Assembly (NCBI GenBank): GCA_003725745.1
Contig: RHDP01000001.1
Coordinates: 310,001-374,000, forward strand
DNA length: 64,000 nucleotides
Origin: Streptomyces sp. I6
GTDB lineage: Bacteria > Actinomycetota > Actinomycetes > Streptomycetales > Streptomycetaceae
Direction: 5' to 3'
The notes under the pieces were generated by a model, which saw only the letters and a list, made by a program, of their open reading frames with translations, made no database searches and was not told the DNA's origin. The position numbers and the translations under genes were made by a program. This document shows, piece after piece, positions 51,539 to 63,397 of this stretch. Positions within the stretch are counted from its first letter, which is position 1. Every line of letters starts with the position of its first letter.

Positions 51539-52511
51539 GCGTCCTCCTTGCGGTCGGCGCGCAGTACCAGCAGCATCAGGGCGACGGTGACGACGAAGAC
51601 GACCACCGATATCGCCGCGGAGTAGCCGACCCGGCCGGAGAGTCCGGTGCCGGTGCGCTGGACGAGCATGACGAGGGTGGTGTCCTCGCCCGCGGGGCCT
51701 CCGTCGGGGCCCGCCATCAGGTACACCTCGGAGAAGACCTTGAAGGCGGCCACCGAGGAGAGGGCCCCACCAGCACCATGGTGGAGCGGACCGCGGGCAC
51801 CGTGACGGTGAGGAACCGGCGTACGGCTCCCGCGCCGTCCACGGACGCCGCCTCGTGGAGCTCGCGCGGGACGTTCCCCAGCGCGGCCAGATAGATGATC
51901 ATGTAGTAGCCGAGGCCCTTCCAGACCGTGACCGTCATGGCGCTCAGCAGGAGCAGCCACTGGTCGCTGAGGAAGCCGACCGGGCCGGCCCCCACCACCT
52001 CCAGCATCGAGTTCACCAGGCCGCGTTCGTCCAGCAGCCACACCCAGATCAGGCCGACCACCACGATGGAGGCGACGACCGGGGTGTAGAACGCGGAGCG
52101 GAAGAACGTGATGCCCGGGATCTGCTTCTCCACGAGCAGTGCCAGCAGCAGCGGCAGGATGACCAGCGCGGGCACGACGCCGAGCACGTACAGCGTGCTG
52201 TTGCGCAGGCCGATCCAGAACATCTCGTCGCCGAGCATCTCCCGGTAGTTGTCCAGTCCGACGAAGCTGCCGGGCAGCAGCGTCCGTCGGTCCGTGAAGG
52301 AGTTGGCCACCGTGGAGAGGAACGGGTAGAGGCTGAACGCGCCGGCGACCAGCATTCCCGGGGCCGCGAACAGCCAGGGACTCGTGGCCAGTTGCCGTCT
52401 GATCCGGCTCCTTCCGCCCCGCGGGCGGCCGGCGGGCTGACGGCCGCCGGGGGCGCGCCTCTTCGCCGTCCTGCCGGGGGTCGAAACCGGTGAGGTGGTG
52501 GGGGTCGTCAT
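51535..52511 (-). CDS. Sugar ABC transporter permease, MalF type (frameshifted, about 325 aa)
   Basis: Partner membrane subunit. The basic N-terminus (residues 1-38) precedes TM1 at WLFAAPGMLVAGAFSLYPF. The loop motif is ELHEAASVDGAGAVRRF. The frame breaks at the CCCC of 51765-51768 (GGGG on the coding strand); one more base gives STMVLVGALSSVAAFKVF and a normal C-terminal helix ending at 51535. It follows the binding-protein gene after 25 nt and overlaps the next permease. Confidence 0.88.
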
Positions 52512-52536
52512 GGCCGGGTCCTTGCTCGTCCGGGTC

Positions 52537-53886
52537 TCAGCTCTGCTTCAGCAGCCGGTTGCAGGCATTGACAGCGTTGTCAAGCGCTTCCTTGGGGCTC
52601 TCCTTGCCCTGGAGCGCCCTCGCGACGGCATTGCGCAACTCGGTCTTCATCTGCTCGCTCAGCAGCACCGGGGTGTAGTTGACCGCGGTCTTCAGGGACT
52701 TGGCGGCGGCGATCCGGACCCTGGTGGCGTCGGTACCGTCCTCCTTGGTGAAGTACGGGTCGTCGAGGGAGCCCGCGGTGCTCGGGAAGATGGCGACCTG
52801 CTTGGCGAACTCCATCTGGCGCTGCGCGTCGGTGACGAAGTGAGCGAAGGCGACGGCGGCCGGCGTCTGCTTGGTCCGGGCGTTCACCATGACGCCCATC
52901 ACGTACATGTTGTCCTTGCCGGTGTTGCTGATCTGCTCGGTGATCCCGATGTTCTCGTACAGCGTCGGGGCCTGCTTCCGGAACTTCTCCAGATCCAGCG
53001 CGGAGCCGGGGTTCATCGCCACCGCCTCGGTGAGGAACTTCTTGCCCGCCGATTCGGGCGTCGCGGTGAGCGCCTGCGGGTCGAGCGCCTTGGCGTCGTA
53101 CAACTCCTTGTACTTGGTGAGGAGTTCGACCCCCTTGGCGTCGTTGAAGGTGAAGGCCGTGCCCTCCTCGTTCATCAGCGGCACGCCGTAGCGGCCGAAG
53201 TCCTCGATGGTGGGGATGTTGGCCAGTGTGGCGATCTCGCCCTTGCTCTTCTCGGCGATCCGCAGCGACTGGTCGAAGAGCTCGTCGTACGTCGTGGGGG
53301 GCTTCTCCGGGTCGAGCCCGGCCTCCTCGAAGAGGCGCTTGTTGTAGAACAGCGGACCCGTGTTGAGGTACCACGGGAAGGCGTACGTGCCCTCCAGACC
53401 CGGGACCCGGTGGCCGGCCCAGGCACCCGGCAGGTACTCCTTCTCGTACTTCGCGGCCGCCTGGTCGAGGTCGAGCGCGAGGCCGGCCTTGGCGAGCGGG
53501 GCGAGCAGGTCCGGGGACACGTTCACGACGTCCGGGAGGGTGCCGCCTGCGGCGTCGGCGCTGAGCTTGTCGGCGTAGCCCTCGGCGGGCTGGTCGACCC
53601 ACTTCACCTCGGTGCCGGGGTACTTCTTCTCGAAGTCGGCGATGAGACCGGTGAAGTAGGGCTTGAAGCCGGCCCGCAGGTTCCAGGTCTGGAAGGTGAT
53701 GCTGCCCTCGACCTTGCCGGAGGCGTCCGCTTCGCCTCCGGCGCCGGACGCGCCTCCGCAGGCGCTGAGCGGGAGGACGGCGGCGAGGACGGCGGCGGTG
53801 GCGGCGGTTCTGCGGGCGGTACGGCGGGGATAGGCACGGTGGATCGGCTCCTTTGCTCGGCCCGGCGTGGGCTGCATCCGGTGCAC
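52537..53886 (-). CDS. Sugar-binding lipoprotein of N-glycan ABC transporter (449 aa)
   Basis: Family 1 solute-binding protein, probably for mannose-rich glycans released by GH85. The signal peptide ends in the lipobox LPLSAC. Typical pieces are ITFQTWNLRAGFKPYFTG, GGTLPDVVNVSPDLLAPLA, FPWYLNTGPLFYNKRLF and the C-terminal NYTPVLLSEQM. The start is uncertain: GTG at 53886 and ATG at 53877 both precede a long basic region, and the best Shine-Dalgarno-like sequence (AAAGGAG) lies inside it with only an out-of-phase GTG behind it. It is divergent from the LacI gene, with two operator-like sites between. Confidence 0.9.
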   Translation of the reverse strand: MHRMQPTPGRAKEPIHRAYPRRTARRTAATAAVLAAVLPLSACGGASGAGGEADASGKVEGSITFQTWNLRAGFKPYFTGLIADFEKKYPGTEVKWVDQPAEGYADKLSADAAGGTLPDVVNVSPDLLAPLAKAGLALDLDQAAAKYEKEYLPGAWAGHRVPGLEGTYAFPWYLNTGPLFYNKRLFEEAGLDPEKPPTTYDELFDQSLRIAEKSKGEIATLANIPTIEDFGRYGVPLMNEEGTAFTFNDAKGVELLTKYKELYDAKALDPQALTATPESAGKKFLTEAVAMNPGSALDLEKFRKQAPTLYENIGITEQISNTGKDNMYVMGVMVNARTKQTPAAVAFAHFVTDAQRQMEFAKQVAIFPSTAGSLDDPYFTKEDGTDATRVRIAAAKSLKTAVNYTPVLLSEQMKTELRNAVARALQGKESPKEALDNAVNACNRLLKQS

Positions 53887-54018
53887 GGGATGCCGCGGAC
53901 GCTGGGAGCAGACCCTGCATGGCGTTCCGGCAGAAAGTCAATGCACTGAGCCGAAAAAATTCCGCTTGTCTCACATCACCGCAGCTCAAAGGCGCGTACA
54001 CGAGGGTTGCCTGATCGG

Positions 54019-54056
54019 CTAATGCGCTTTAGAGTGCAGCCACTCAAGCGCTTTAG
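54019..54056. promoter_or_regulatory. Tandem LacI-type operators
   Basis: CTAATGCGCTTTAG (54019-54032) and CTCAAGCGCTTTAG (54043-54056) are near-palindromic LacI-family half-site pairs centred on a CpG, 24 bp apart (just over two helical turns). They lie in the divergent region of the binding-protein and LacI genes, so the LacI protein probably represses both until an N-glycan-derived sugar is present. Confidence 0.75.
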
Positions 54057-54091
54057 TGCACTGGCTGACCGAGGCCGGGAAGGGAGCACGG

Positions 54092-55186
54092 GTGGCAGCG
54101 AATCCTCCGTCCGCCGAGGACGCGTCGCAGCGGGGGCGGTCCCCCGCCCGCCGGCCGCGGATCAAGGACATCGCCCGCCGCGCGGGGGTCTCCGAGACCG
54201 CCGTGTCCTTCGCGCTCAACGACCGGCCGGGAGTCTCCGAGGCCACCCGCGACCGGGTGCGCCGGGTCGCCGACCAGCTGGGCTGGCGGCCGAGCGCCGC
54301 CGCCCGCGCACTGTCCGGCGAGGGCGCGGCGACGGTGGGACTGGTGGTCGCACGGCCCGCGGGGACACTCGGCGTCGACTCGTTCTTCCTCCAGCTGATC
54401 TCCGGGATCCAGGAGGTGCTGTCCGAGCGCCATCTCGGTCTGCTCTTCCAGGTGGTGGAGGACCCGGACGCCGAGTGCGCGGTCTACCGCCGCTGGTGGG
54501 CCGAGCACCGGGTGGACGGCGTCCTCGTCGTCGACCCGCGCTCCGACGACCCGCGGCCGGCGCTGCTCGCCGAGCTGGGACTGCCGGGCGTGGTGATCGG
54601 CGGCGCCCCCGAGGAGGGCGGCCCGGGGCTGTCCACCCTGTGGGCGGACGACGCCGGTGCGATGGCCTCCGTCGTCGGCAGGCTCCATGCGCTGGGGCAC
54701 CGGCGCATCGTGCACATCGCCGGGCTGCCCGGTCTCGCCCACACCGAGCGGCGCATCCGTTCGCTGCGGGCGCAGGCCGAGCGGCTGGGGCTGACCGAGG
54801 TCCGTTCCGTCGCCACCGACTACTCGGACGCGGAGGGCGCCGCCGTCACCCGCGGAGTGCTCTCGGACGAGGCGCCGCCGACCGCTCTGGTGTACGACAA
54901 CGACGTGATGGCCGTGGCCGGGGTCGCCGTGGCGACGGGTCTCGGCTGTGCCGTGCCCGAGGACGTGTCGATCATCGCCTGGGAGGACTCGGCCCTGTGC
55001 CGTCTGGTCGACCCGTGGCTCGCGGCCCTCTCCCGGGACACGGTCTCCTTCGGCCGCAGCGCGGCGGGTGAACTCGTGGCCCTGCTCGACGGAGCGCCCG
55101 CGCGGACCGTCCGGGTGCCGGTACCCGGGCTGATCGAGCGGGCGAGTATCGGACCGCCCCGCCCGGCGGCGGCCGGGCGGGGATGA
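54092..55186 (+). CDS. LacI family transcriptional regulator (364 aa)
   Basis: Local regulator of the N-glycan island. The helix-turn-helix RIKDIARRAGVSETAVSFALN is followed by the hinge helix RPSAAARALSG and a periplasmic-binding-protein-like effector domain with TVGLVVARPAGTLGVDSFFL, and ALVYDNDVMAVAGVAVA. It most likely binds the two sites at 54019-54056. GTG at 54092 is chosen because AAGGGAG lies just upstream; an in-frame GTG at 54056 would sit inside the second operator. The stop is 9 nt from the convergent VanZ-like gene. Confidence 0.92.
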   Translation: MAANPPSAEDASQRGRSPARRPRIKDIARRAGVSETAVSFALNDRPGVSEATRDRVRRVADQLGWRPSAAARALSGEGAATVGLVVARPAGTLGVDSFFLQLISGIQEVLSERHLGLLFQVVEDPDAECAVYRRWWAEHRVDGVLVVDPRSDDPRPALLAELGLPGVVIGGAPEEGGPGLSTLWADDAGAMASVVGRLHALGHRRIVHIAGLPGLAHTERRIRSLRAQAERLGLTEVRSVATDYSDAEGAAVTRGVLSDEAPPTALVYDNDVMAVAGVAVATGLGCAVPEDVSIIAWEDSALCRLVDPWLAALSRDTVSFGRSAAGELVALLDGAPARTVRVPVPGLIERASIGPPRPAAAGRG

Positions 55187-55194
55187 CCGGGGCG

Positions 55195-55866
55195 TCAGGC
55201 GCCGGAGGCCGACGTACCGCGGGGCCCGCGGTGCCACCAGTGGCGGCGGCGCGGGTGCACGGCGCGTCCCAGCCGGCGGCCGATGAGGAGGTAGCCCAGC
55301 ACGGCGCCCGTGGTGTTCAGGATGACGTCGTCGACGTCGAAGGCCCGGCCGGTGACCAGCGCGCCCTGGACGAGTTCCACCAGCACCATGACGGCGGCCG
55401 TGGCCAGCACCACCCGCAGCAGCCCGCGGGTCTTCGGCATCAGGACCGGGAGCAGCACACCGAACGGGACGCCCAGCAGGATGTTGCCGCCGAGCTGTTT
55501 GACCGTGTCGCGGAACGCCGGCTGGGACAGGTAGTCGCGGATGGACGAACCCGGCCGGACGTTGCTGTGGGCCAGCGGCTCCGACGCCGCCGAGGGTTCC
55601 AGGGTGAGCCGGGCGAGGACCACGCTGAACGCGACGGTCGCCGCGAACGCCGCGAGCACGGCGAGCGCCCGCAGGAAGGGGGCCATCGGGGCCGTTCCCG
55701 GTGCCGCCGTCCCCGCAGTACCCGGTTCCGTCCTCGGCGCGGTCTTCGGTTGCGCCTTCGGTTGCGCTTCCGGTTCCGTCTTCGGTTCCGCGCTCGCTGC
55801 CCCCTCCGGTGCCGGCCGGGCGCCGGCCTTCTTCGCCGTCGTGTCGTCGCCGCCGCTGCGCCACAT
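55195..55866 (-). CDS. VanZ-like membrane protein (223 aa)
   Basis: The first 60 residues are low-complexity with repeated Glu-Pro, Gln-Pro and Lys-Pro-type dipeptides coded by short near-repeats, and are probably disordered. Then a VanZ fold follows: TM1 (ALAVLAAFAATVAFSVVLARL), a loop with SIRDYLSQPAFRDTVKQLGG, then NILLGVPFGVLLPVL, two more helices and DVDDVILNTTGAVLGYLL, the classic VanZ end. VanZ-like proteins are linked to envelope traits and glycopeptide tolerance in some bacteria, but there is no resistance cluster here. ATG at 55866 has GGGAGAGG upstream. Confidence 0.88.
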   Translation of the reverse strand: MWRSGGDDTTAKKAGARPAPEGAASAEPKTEPEAQPKAQPKTAPRTEPGTAGTAAPGTAPMAPFLRALAVLAAFAATVAFSVVLARLTLEPSAASEPLAHSNVRPGSSIRDYLSQPAFRDTVKQLGGNILLGVPFGVLLPVLMPKTRGLLRVVLATAAVMVLVELVQGALVTGRAFDVDDVILNTTGAVLGYLLIGRRLGRAVHPRRRHWWHRGPRGTSASGA

Positions 55867-56072
55867 GGTCGCCTCTCCCAGCCGTGTCGGCCCGTCAGTG
55901 CCCGCACCGGCTACCCGCGGTGCACGGGCTCCATGCGCCCCGCCCGAAGCCCCGCCGGGTCCTTTGCCGAAGCCCGGCCGGTTCCTTTCCCGAAGGCCCA
56001 CCGGGGACGCCCCGAAGGCCCGGCCCGAGCGCTGCCGGGGCCCGCCCGCCGTCTGCGTACGGCACCCGGCCC

Positions 56073-56594
56073 ATGGACAATGGGCCCGTGAGGCTGCTGT
56101 TGACGTCGGACACCCATGTGCCCGGGCGGGCCCGGCTTCTGCCCGCCGAACTGCTCGAACAGATCGAGCGTGCCGACGCCGTGCTCCACGCGGGCGACTG
56201 GGTGGACGCCGCCACCCTTGATCTGCTGGAGGCACGGGCACGACGGCTCGTCGCGGTGTACGGCAACAACGACGGCCCGGCGCTGCGGGAGCGGCTGCCC
56301 GAGGTGGCCCGCGCGGAACTGGGCGGGCTGCGCTTCGGCGTGGTGCACGAGACGGGGCCCGCGCGGGGCCGCGAACGGCGGTGCGCGGAGCGGTTCCCCG
56401 AGCTGGACGTCCTGGTGTTCGGCCACAGCCACATCCCCTGGGACACCGTGGCCGACGGCGGGCTGCGGCTGCTGAACCCGGGATCGCCCACGGACCGTCG
56501 CCGGCAGCCGTACTGCACGTACATGACCGCCGTGGCGGCGCGCGGGCAGCTGACCGAGGTCGGACTGCACCGGCTGCCGCCGCGGCGGCCGTGA
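56073..56594 (+). CDS. YfcE/MJ0936-type metallophosphoesterase (about 173 aa)
   Basis: Small calcineurin-like phosphodiesterase. Metal ligands appear in order as LLTSDTHVPG, HAGDWVD, YGNNDG, VVHE-type VVHETG and FGHSHIPW. Length is as usual for the family. ATG at 56073 and GTG at 56088 are both possible and neither has a clear ribosome-binding site. The substrate is unknown; relatives act on phosphodiesters and cyclic nucleotides. Its stop is 18 nt from the convergent stop of the hydroxylase gene. Confidence 0.88.
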   Translation: MDNGPVRLLLTSDTHVPGRARLLPAELLEQIERADAVLHAGDWVDAATLDLLEARARRLVAVYGNNDGPALRERLPEVARAELGGLRFGVVHETGPARGRERRCAERFPELDVLVFGHSHIPWDTVADGGLRLLNPGSPTDRRRQPYCTYMTAVAARGQLTEVGLHRLPPRRP

Positions 56595-56611
56595 GGGCGC
56601 AGGGGTGCCGG

Positions 56612-58249
56612 TCAGGCGCGGTGGAGCAGGGCCTTCATGGCGTCGAGCAGGACCGTCTCCGGGTCGCGGACCGCACCGGGCGCCCGCCAGGCCACGAAGC
56701 CGTCGGGGCGCACCACCACGGCTCCCTCGTCCGTCGTGCCGTGCAGCTCGGCCCAGTCACCCGACTCGGGGACGAGTTCCGCGTGCGGTTCCGTGCCGAT
56801 CCGGTAGGCGTCCAGGGTGACGGACAGCTTCTCGGCGACCTTGGCGGCCGCCGTGTGCCACGGTGTGCCACCGGAGCCGGTGAGCAGCACGAAGTTGCGC
56901 TCGTACAGGTCGAGCGTGGACACCGTCCGCTTGCTGTCGTGCGGGTGCAGCCACATGTGCGGGGCGCGGGTGCCGGGGTCCCCGGAGAGATCCATCCGAT
57001 CGGGTACGACCGCCATGCCGGGATCGGCGCCCACGACGGCACCGCGCGGGTAGCGGTAGCCCATGGCGACCGTGAGCATGCCGCGCTGGCGTCCGCCGAC
57101 CATCTCGGGGCCGGGGGTGTAGCCCGGATGGCTGTGCTCCGCCGACCGGGCCGACGCGCGCTCGCTGGTGGCCTCCGCCACCGGCCGGCGCTCGGCCTCG
57201 TAGCTGGACAGCAGGCCGGGACCGGCGGAGCCGTCGAGGACGAGGGCGAGCTTCCAGGCGAGGTTGTGGGCGTCCTGGATGCCGGTGTTGGAGCCGAAGG
57301 CACCGGTGGGTGACATCTCGTGGGCGGAGTCCCCGGCGAGGAAGACCCGGCCCAGGCCGTACCGTTCCGCGACCCGCTCGGCGGCGTGCCAGGGTGCCTT
57401 TCCGGTGATCTCCACGTCGATGCCGGGGGCGCCGACGGCCCGGCGGATGTGGTCGGCGCAGCGCTCGTCGGTGAAGTCCTCCAGCGTCTCGCCGGTGTCC
57501 GGCTGCCAGGGGGCGTGGAAGACCCAGTTCTCGGTGTTGTCCACGGGCAGCAGGGCGCCGTCCGCGCCCTCGGCGGTGAGGTAGCAGACGATGAAGCGCC
57601 GGTCGCCGACGACGTCCGCGAGCCCGCGCGAGCGGAACGTGATGCTGACGTTGTGGAACAGGTCCCCGTGCCCCGTCTGCCCGATGCCGAGCTGCCGGCG
57701 GATCGGGCTGCGGGGCCCGTCGGCCGCGATGAGGTAGTCGGCGCGCACGGTCCTGCGCCGCCCGGAGTCGCGCTCCCGCACGACGGCGGTGACGCCGTCC
57801 CCGTCCTGCTCGAACGACACCAGCTCGGTGGAGTAGCGCAGGTCGCCGCCGAGCTTGCGGGCGCAGTCGAGCAGCACCGGCTCGAGGTCGTTCTGGCTGC
57901 ACACACACCACCCGGACGGGCTGAAGCGGGCGATCCCGTTGCCGGGATCGATCTCCTTCAGCAGCCACTCGCCGGCGTCGCCGTGGAGCGAGGGGGTCTG
58001 GAAGATGCCGTGGTTGCCGGCGAGGAGCGACGCGGCCTGGTGGATGAGCGGTTCGGCCCCCGCCACCCGGAACAGTTCCATGGTGCGGACGTTGTTGCCC
58101 CGGCCGCGTGGATGCCTCGATGTGCCCGCGTGTCTCTCCACCAGCATGTGCCCGACGCCGAGCCGGCCGAGGAACAGCGAGGAGGACAGCCCCACCAGGG
58201 AGCCGCCCACGATGAGTACCGGTACGCGCTCGTCGATGTGTTCTTCCAT
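56612..58249 (-). CDS. FAD-dependent aromatic polyketide hydroxylase, WhiE ORFVIII-like (545 aa)
   Basis: Flavin monooxygenase expected to hydroxylate the polyketide of the spore pigment. The FAD-binding start is PVLIVGGSLVGLSSSLFLG; the DG motif region reads YLIAADGPRSPIRRQLG and the GD motif VFLAGDSAHEMSPTGAFGSN. The C-terminal thioredoxin-like domain of PHBH-type polyketide hydroxylases follows. ATG at 58249 has GGAG at 6 nt; the longer frame upstream is rejected. It is transcribed away from the rest of the cluster, exactly as whiE ORFVIII in S. coelicolor. Confidence 0.92.
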   Translation of the reverse strand: MEEHIDERVPVLIVGGSLVGLSSSLFLGRLGVGHMLVERHAGTSRHPRGRGNNVRTMELFRVAGAEPLIHQAASLLAGNHGIFQTPSLHGDAGEWLLKEIDPGNGIARFSPSGWCVCSQNDLEPVLLDCARKLGGDLRYSTELVSFEQDGDGVTAVVRERDSGRRRTVRADYLIAADGPRSPIRRQLGIGQTGHGDLFHNVSITFRSRGLADVVGDRRFIVCYLTAEGADGALLPVDNTENWVFHAPWQPDTGETLEDFTDERCADHIRRAVGAPGIDVEITGKAPWHAAERVAERYGLGRVFLAGDSAHEMSPTGAFGSNTGIQDAHNLAWKLALVLDGSAGPGLLSSYEAERRPVAEATSERASARSAEHSHPGYTPGPEMVGGRQRGMLTVAMGYRYPRGAVVGADPGMAVVPDRMDLSGDPGTRAPHMWLHPHDSKRTVSTLDLYERNFVLLTGSGGTPWHTAAAKVAEKLSVTLDAYRIGTEPHAELVPESGDWAELHGTTDEGAVVVRPDGFVAWRAPGAVRDPETVLLDAMKALLHRA

Positions 58250-58451
58250 CAGTAGCTCCAGCTCCAGCCGCCGGTAGGGGGAATGGGGTTTCCATGCCCT
58301 GGCGGGAGGGGCTCGATCGCCCGGTTCACCCACCTGGTTCACACATCTCGCGCCACCCGTGGTACCGGCACAGGATCGAAGCCTGAAACCCCTAGCCGGC
58401 TTCGTGCACCGCACGCGGCGGCCCCACCGTCTCGAAGGAGATGCGTGCATC
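58250..58451. promoter_or_regulatory. Divergent promoter region of the spore-pigment cluster
   Basis: This 202-bp gap holds the promoters of the divergent hydroxylase gene and of the main operon. In S. coelicolor the matching region carries two developmentally controlled whiE promoters, one depending on sigma-F. A direct repeat GGTTCAC occurs at 58323-58329 and 58336-58342 (13-bp spacing). I could not place a convincing sigma-F-type -35/-10 pair by eye. Confidence 0.5.
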
Positions 58452-59572
58452 ATGACAACGCTTTCGGAACGTATATCGCAGTCGGCCTTTGACGGCTCCA
58501 GGCTGCGTGTCGTACTGCTGCTGGACCTTCATGACGGCGCTCAGCAGAACTTCCTGGAGGCCTACGAGCACATGCGCAACCAGGTCGCTTCGGTGCCGGG
58601 CCACATCAGCGACCAGCTGTGCCAGTCGATCGAGAACCCTTCGCAGTGGCTGATCACCAGCGAGTGGGAGAGCGCGCCGCCCTTCCTCGCCTGGGTGAAC
58701 AGCGAGGAGCACGTCGAGACGGTACGGCCGCTCCACAACTGCGTCCGGGACACCCGGTCGCTGCGCTTCAGCGTGCTGCGCGAGACGGGCAGGCTGCACA
58801 CCCCGCCGGCCGCCGACGCGACGCACGGCGGGCTGCAGCCGTTCCCCGAGTGGGTGACAACGTGGTGCGCCATGCCCTCACCTTCACGGTGAGGCCGGGC
58901 AGCGAGAAGGTCGTGGCGGACATCCTGGCGGGCTACCGCTCGCCCCAGTCCAAGGTCGACGAGCACACCCGGCTGCGCAGGACCTCGCTCTTCATGCACG
59001 GCAACCGCGTGGTGCGGGCCGTCGAGGTGGAGGGCGACCTGATGGCGGCGCTGCGCCATGTGGCCCGGCAGCCCGAGGTACGGGCCGTCGAGGAGGCCAT
59101 CAACCCGTACCTGGAGCAGGACCGGGACCTGAACGACCCGGACTCCGCACGGGTGTTCTTCACCCGGGCGGCGCTTCCCGCGGTGCACCACCTGGCCTCC
59201 GCGGGCACCGACGACGAGGCCGTCAAGCGGCACGCGCTGTACTACCCCGCCAAGCCCGGCTGCGGCATGGCGCTGGCGCGGCTGCTCGCCGGGCAGGACG
59301 AGGCGGCGGCGGGCGACCCGTCGACCCCGATCGACAGCAGCACGATCTTCCAGCGGGACGACATCGTCGTACGCCTGGTCGATGTGCGCGGTTCCGGTGA
59401 CGCGGCGCCGCTGCAGGTCATCGGGGCGCACGGCCCGCGCAAGGCGGCCATGCTGTCCCGCCTGCTGGACAGCGAGGCGCTGGGCATCGACGCCCCGGCG
59501 ACGGAGGAGGACATGTCCAAGCTGCTGTCGTCCGCCGATATGCGCCCGATCACCGATCGCCACGCCCCCTGA
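58452..59572 (+). CDS. SchA/CurD-like protein, WhiE ORFI homolog (frameshifted, about 373 aa)
   Basis: First gene of the pigment operon. An N-terminal antibiotic-biosynthesis-monooxygenase-like ferredoxin fold (about 15-110: [35 protein letters not shown]) is followed by the SchA/CurD-like region ([19 protein letters not shown], then [20 protein letters not shown]). Its biochemical role in spore-pigment formation is not established. The frame breaks at the CCCC of 58844-58847; one more C gives [19 protein letters not shown] at 58452 follows AAGGAG at 11 nt. Confidence 0.87.
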
Positions 59573-59651
59573 CCCGTGCGACCGGCCGCTCCGGTACGCG
59601 CACACCCCGAAACGCCGGCGCCACACGCACGGCCACGTGGAGGAACCCGTC

Positions 59652-60092
59652 ATGACCACACCCCATCGCATCGTCGACCTCAGTGAGACCCAGCACAACA
59701 CCAAACGCGGCGGCGACCTGCGCGCCATGCTCACGCCCACGGCGGTGGGCGCCACGAGCGGCTTCATGGGCCTGGCGACCGTCGAGCCCGGCGACCGCAT
59801 CGGCGAGCACTACCACCCGTACTCCGAGGAGTTCGTGTACGTCGTGTGCGGAGAGATGGAAGTCGACCTCGACGACGAGACGCTGCCGATCCGGCCGGAC
59901 CAGGGGCTGTTCATCCCGCCCTACGTCCGCCACCGGTTCCGCAACGTCGGCAGCACGCAGGCCCGGATGGTCTTCCACCTCGGGCCGCTGGCCCCGCGGC
60001 CGGAGCTGGGCCACGTCGACACCGAGGAGACGCCGGGAGCGGAGGCCGGGGCCGCCCACCGGCCGCCGGAACGCACCGGGACGGCTTCATGA
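59652..60092 (+). CDS. Cupin-domain protein, WhiE ORFII/CurC-like (146 aa)
   Basis: Small single-domain cupin. The metal-site motifs are [19 protein letters not shown] (two His and Glu) and [13 protein letters not shown] (third His). Homologs occur in whiE, cur and sch spore-pigment clusters at the same place, before the ketosynthase gene; a role in cyclisation or oxygenation of the nascent polyketide has been proposed but not settled. ATG at 59652 has GGAGGAA upstream. The stop overlaps the KS-alpha start (ATGA). Confidence 0.9.
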   Translation: MTTPHRIVDLSETQHNTKRGGDLRAMLTPTAVGATSGFMGLATVEPGDRIGEHYHPYSEEFVYVVCGEMEVDLDDETLPIRPDQGLFIPPYVRHRFRNVGSTQARMVFHLGPLAPRPELGHVDTEETPGAEAGAAHRPPERTGTAS

Positions 60093-61352
60093 CCCGGCGC
60101 GTGGCGGTCACCGGTGTCGGCATAGTCGCGCCGGGGGGTGTCGGGATACCGGCGTTCTGGGACCTCCTGGCCGACGGCCGCACGGCGACACGGGGCATCA
60201 CCCTCTTCGACCCGGCCGGCTTCCGTTCGCGGATCGCAGCCGAGTGCGACTTCGACCCGGAGGAGCACGGCCTGGGCCCGGAGGAGGTGCAGCGTGCGGA
60301 CAGGTACGTCCAGTTCGCCATGGTCGCCGCCCGCGAGGCGCTCCGGGACGCCGGTCTCGACCCGGAGAAGGAGGACCCCTGGCGGATCGGGGTGTCGCTC
60401 GGCACCGCGGTGGGCGGCACCACCCGTCTGGAGCACGACTACGTGAAGGTCAGCAGTTCGGGCCGGCGCTGGGACGTGGATCCGAGCGAGGCGGAGCCGC
60501 ATCTGCACCGGGCGTTCTCGCCCAGCGCCCTCGCCTCCGAGGTCGCCGAGCAGACGGGCGCCCACGGTCCGGTGCAGACCGTGTCCACGGGCTGCACCTC
60601 CGGCCTGGACGCGATCGGGTACGCCTTCCACGCGATAGAGGAGGGCAGGGTCGACGTCTGCATCGCAGGCGCCTCGGACTCGCCCATCTCCCCCATCACC
60701 GTGGCGTGCTTCGACGCGATCAAGGCCACGTCACCCAACAACGACGATCCGGCCCATGCCTCCCGCCCCTTCGACGCGCGCCGCGACGGGTTCGTCATGG
60801 GCGAGGGCGGAGCCGTGCTCGTCCTGGAGGAACTCGAGCACGCACGGGCCCGCGGTGCCACGGTGTACTGCGAGATCGGCGGCTACGCCACGTTCGGCAA
60901 CGCGTACCACATGACGGGGCTCACCCGTGAGGGTCTGGAGATGGCGCGGGCCATCGACAGCGCCCTGGACCACGCGCGGCTCGACGGGTCGGACATCGAC
61001 TACGTCAACGCGCACGGTTCCGGTACGCAGCAGAACGACCGGCACGAGACGGCCGCCGTGAAGCAGTCGCTCGGGTCCCACGCGTACAAGGTCCCGATGA
61101 GTTCCATCAAGTCGATGGTGGGCCACTCGCTCGGGGCGATCGGGGCGATCGAGGTCGTCGCCTGCGTGCTGGCGCTGGCCCACCAGGTGGTGCCGCCGAC
61201 GGCGAACTACGAGACCCCCGACCCGAGTGCGATCTCGACTATGTGCCGCGCACGGCGCGCGCCCTCAGGCTGCGCAACGTGCTCTCGGTCGGCAGCGGAT
61301 TCGGCGGGTTCCAGTCCGCCGTGGTCCTGACCCGGCCAGGAGGGAGGACACC

Positions 61353-61356
<4 letters not shown>
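60089..61356 (+). CDS. Type II PKS ketosynthase alpha, WhiE ORFIII-like (frameshifted, about 422 aa)
   Basis: Condensing subunit of the minimal polyketide synthase. The active-site Cys is in [15 protein letters not shown] (Cys169); catalytic His residues are in [14 protein letters not shown] (near 308) and [13 protein letters not shown] (near 345). The frame breaks at the CCC of 61222-61224; one more C gives [18 protein letters not shown], then [16 protein letters not shown], the normal KS C-terminus, and a stop at 61354-61356 that overlaps the KS-beta start (ATGA). Sequence order and neighbours place it with spore-pigment synthases, which make long-chain (C24-type) products. Confidence 0.93.
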
Positions 61357-63372
<2,016 letters not shown>

Positions 63373-63397
63373 CCGCCCACGGAAGGGAACCCCCTCG

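Noticed and set aside
52573..52590. LacI-type operator-like AAGCGCTTCC inside the binding-protein gene
   Set aside because: It is within coding sequence near the 3' end, only partly symmetrical, and far from any start codon.
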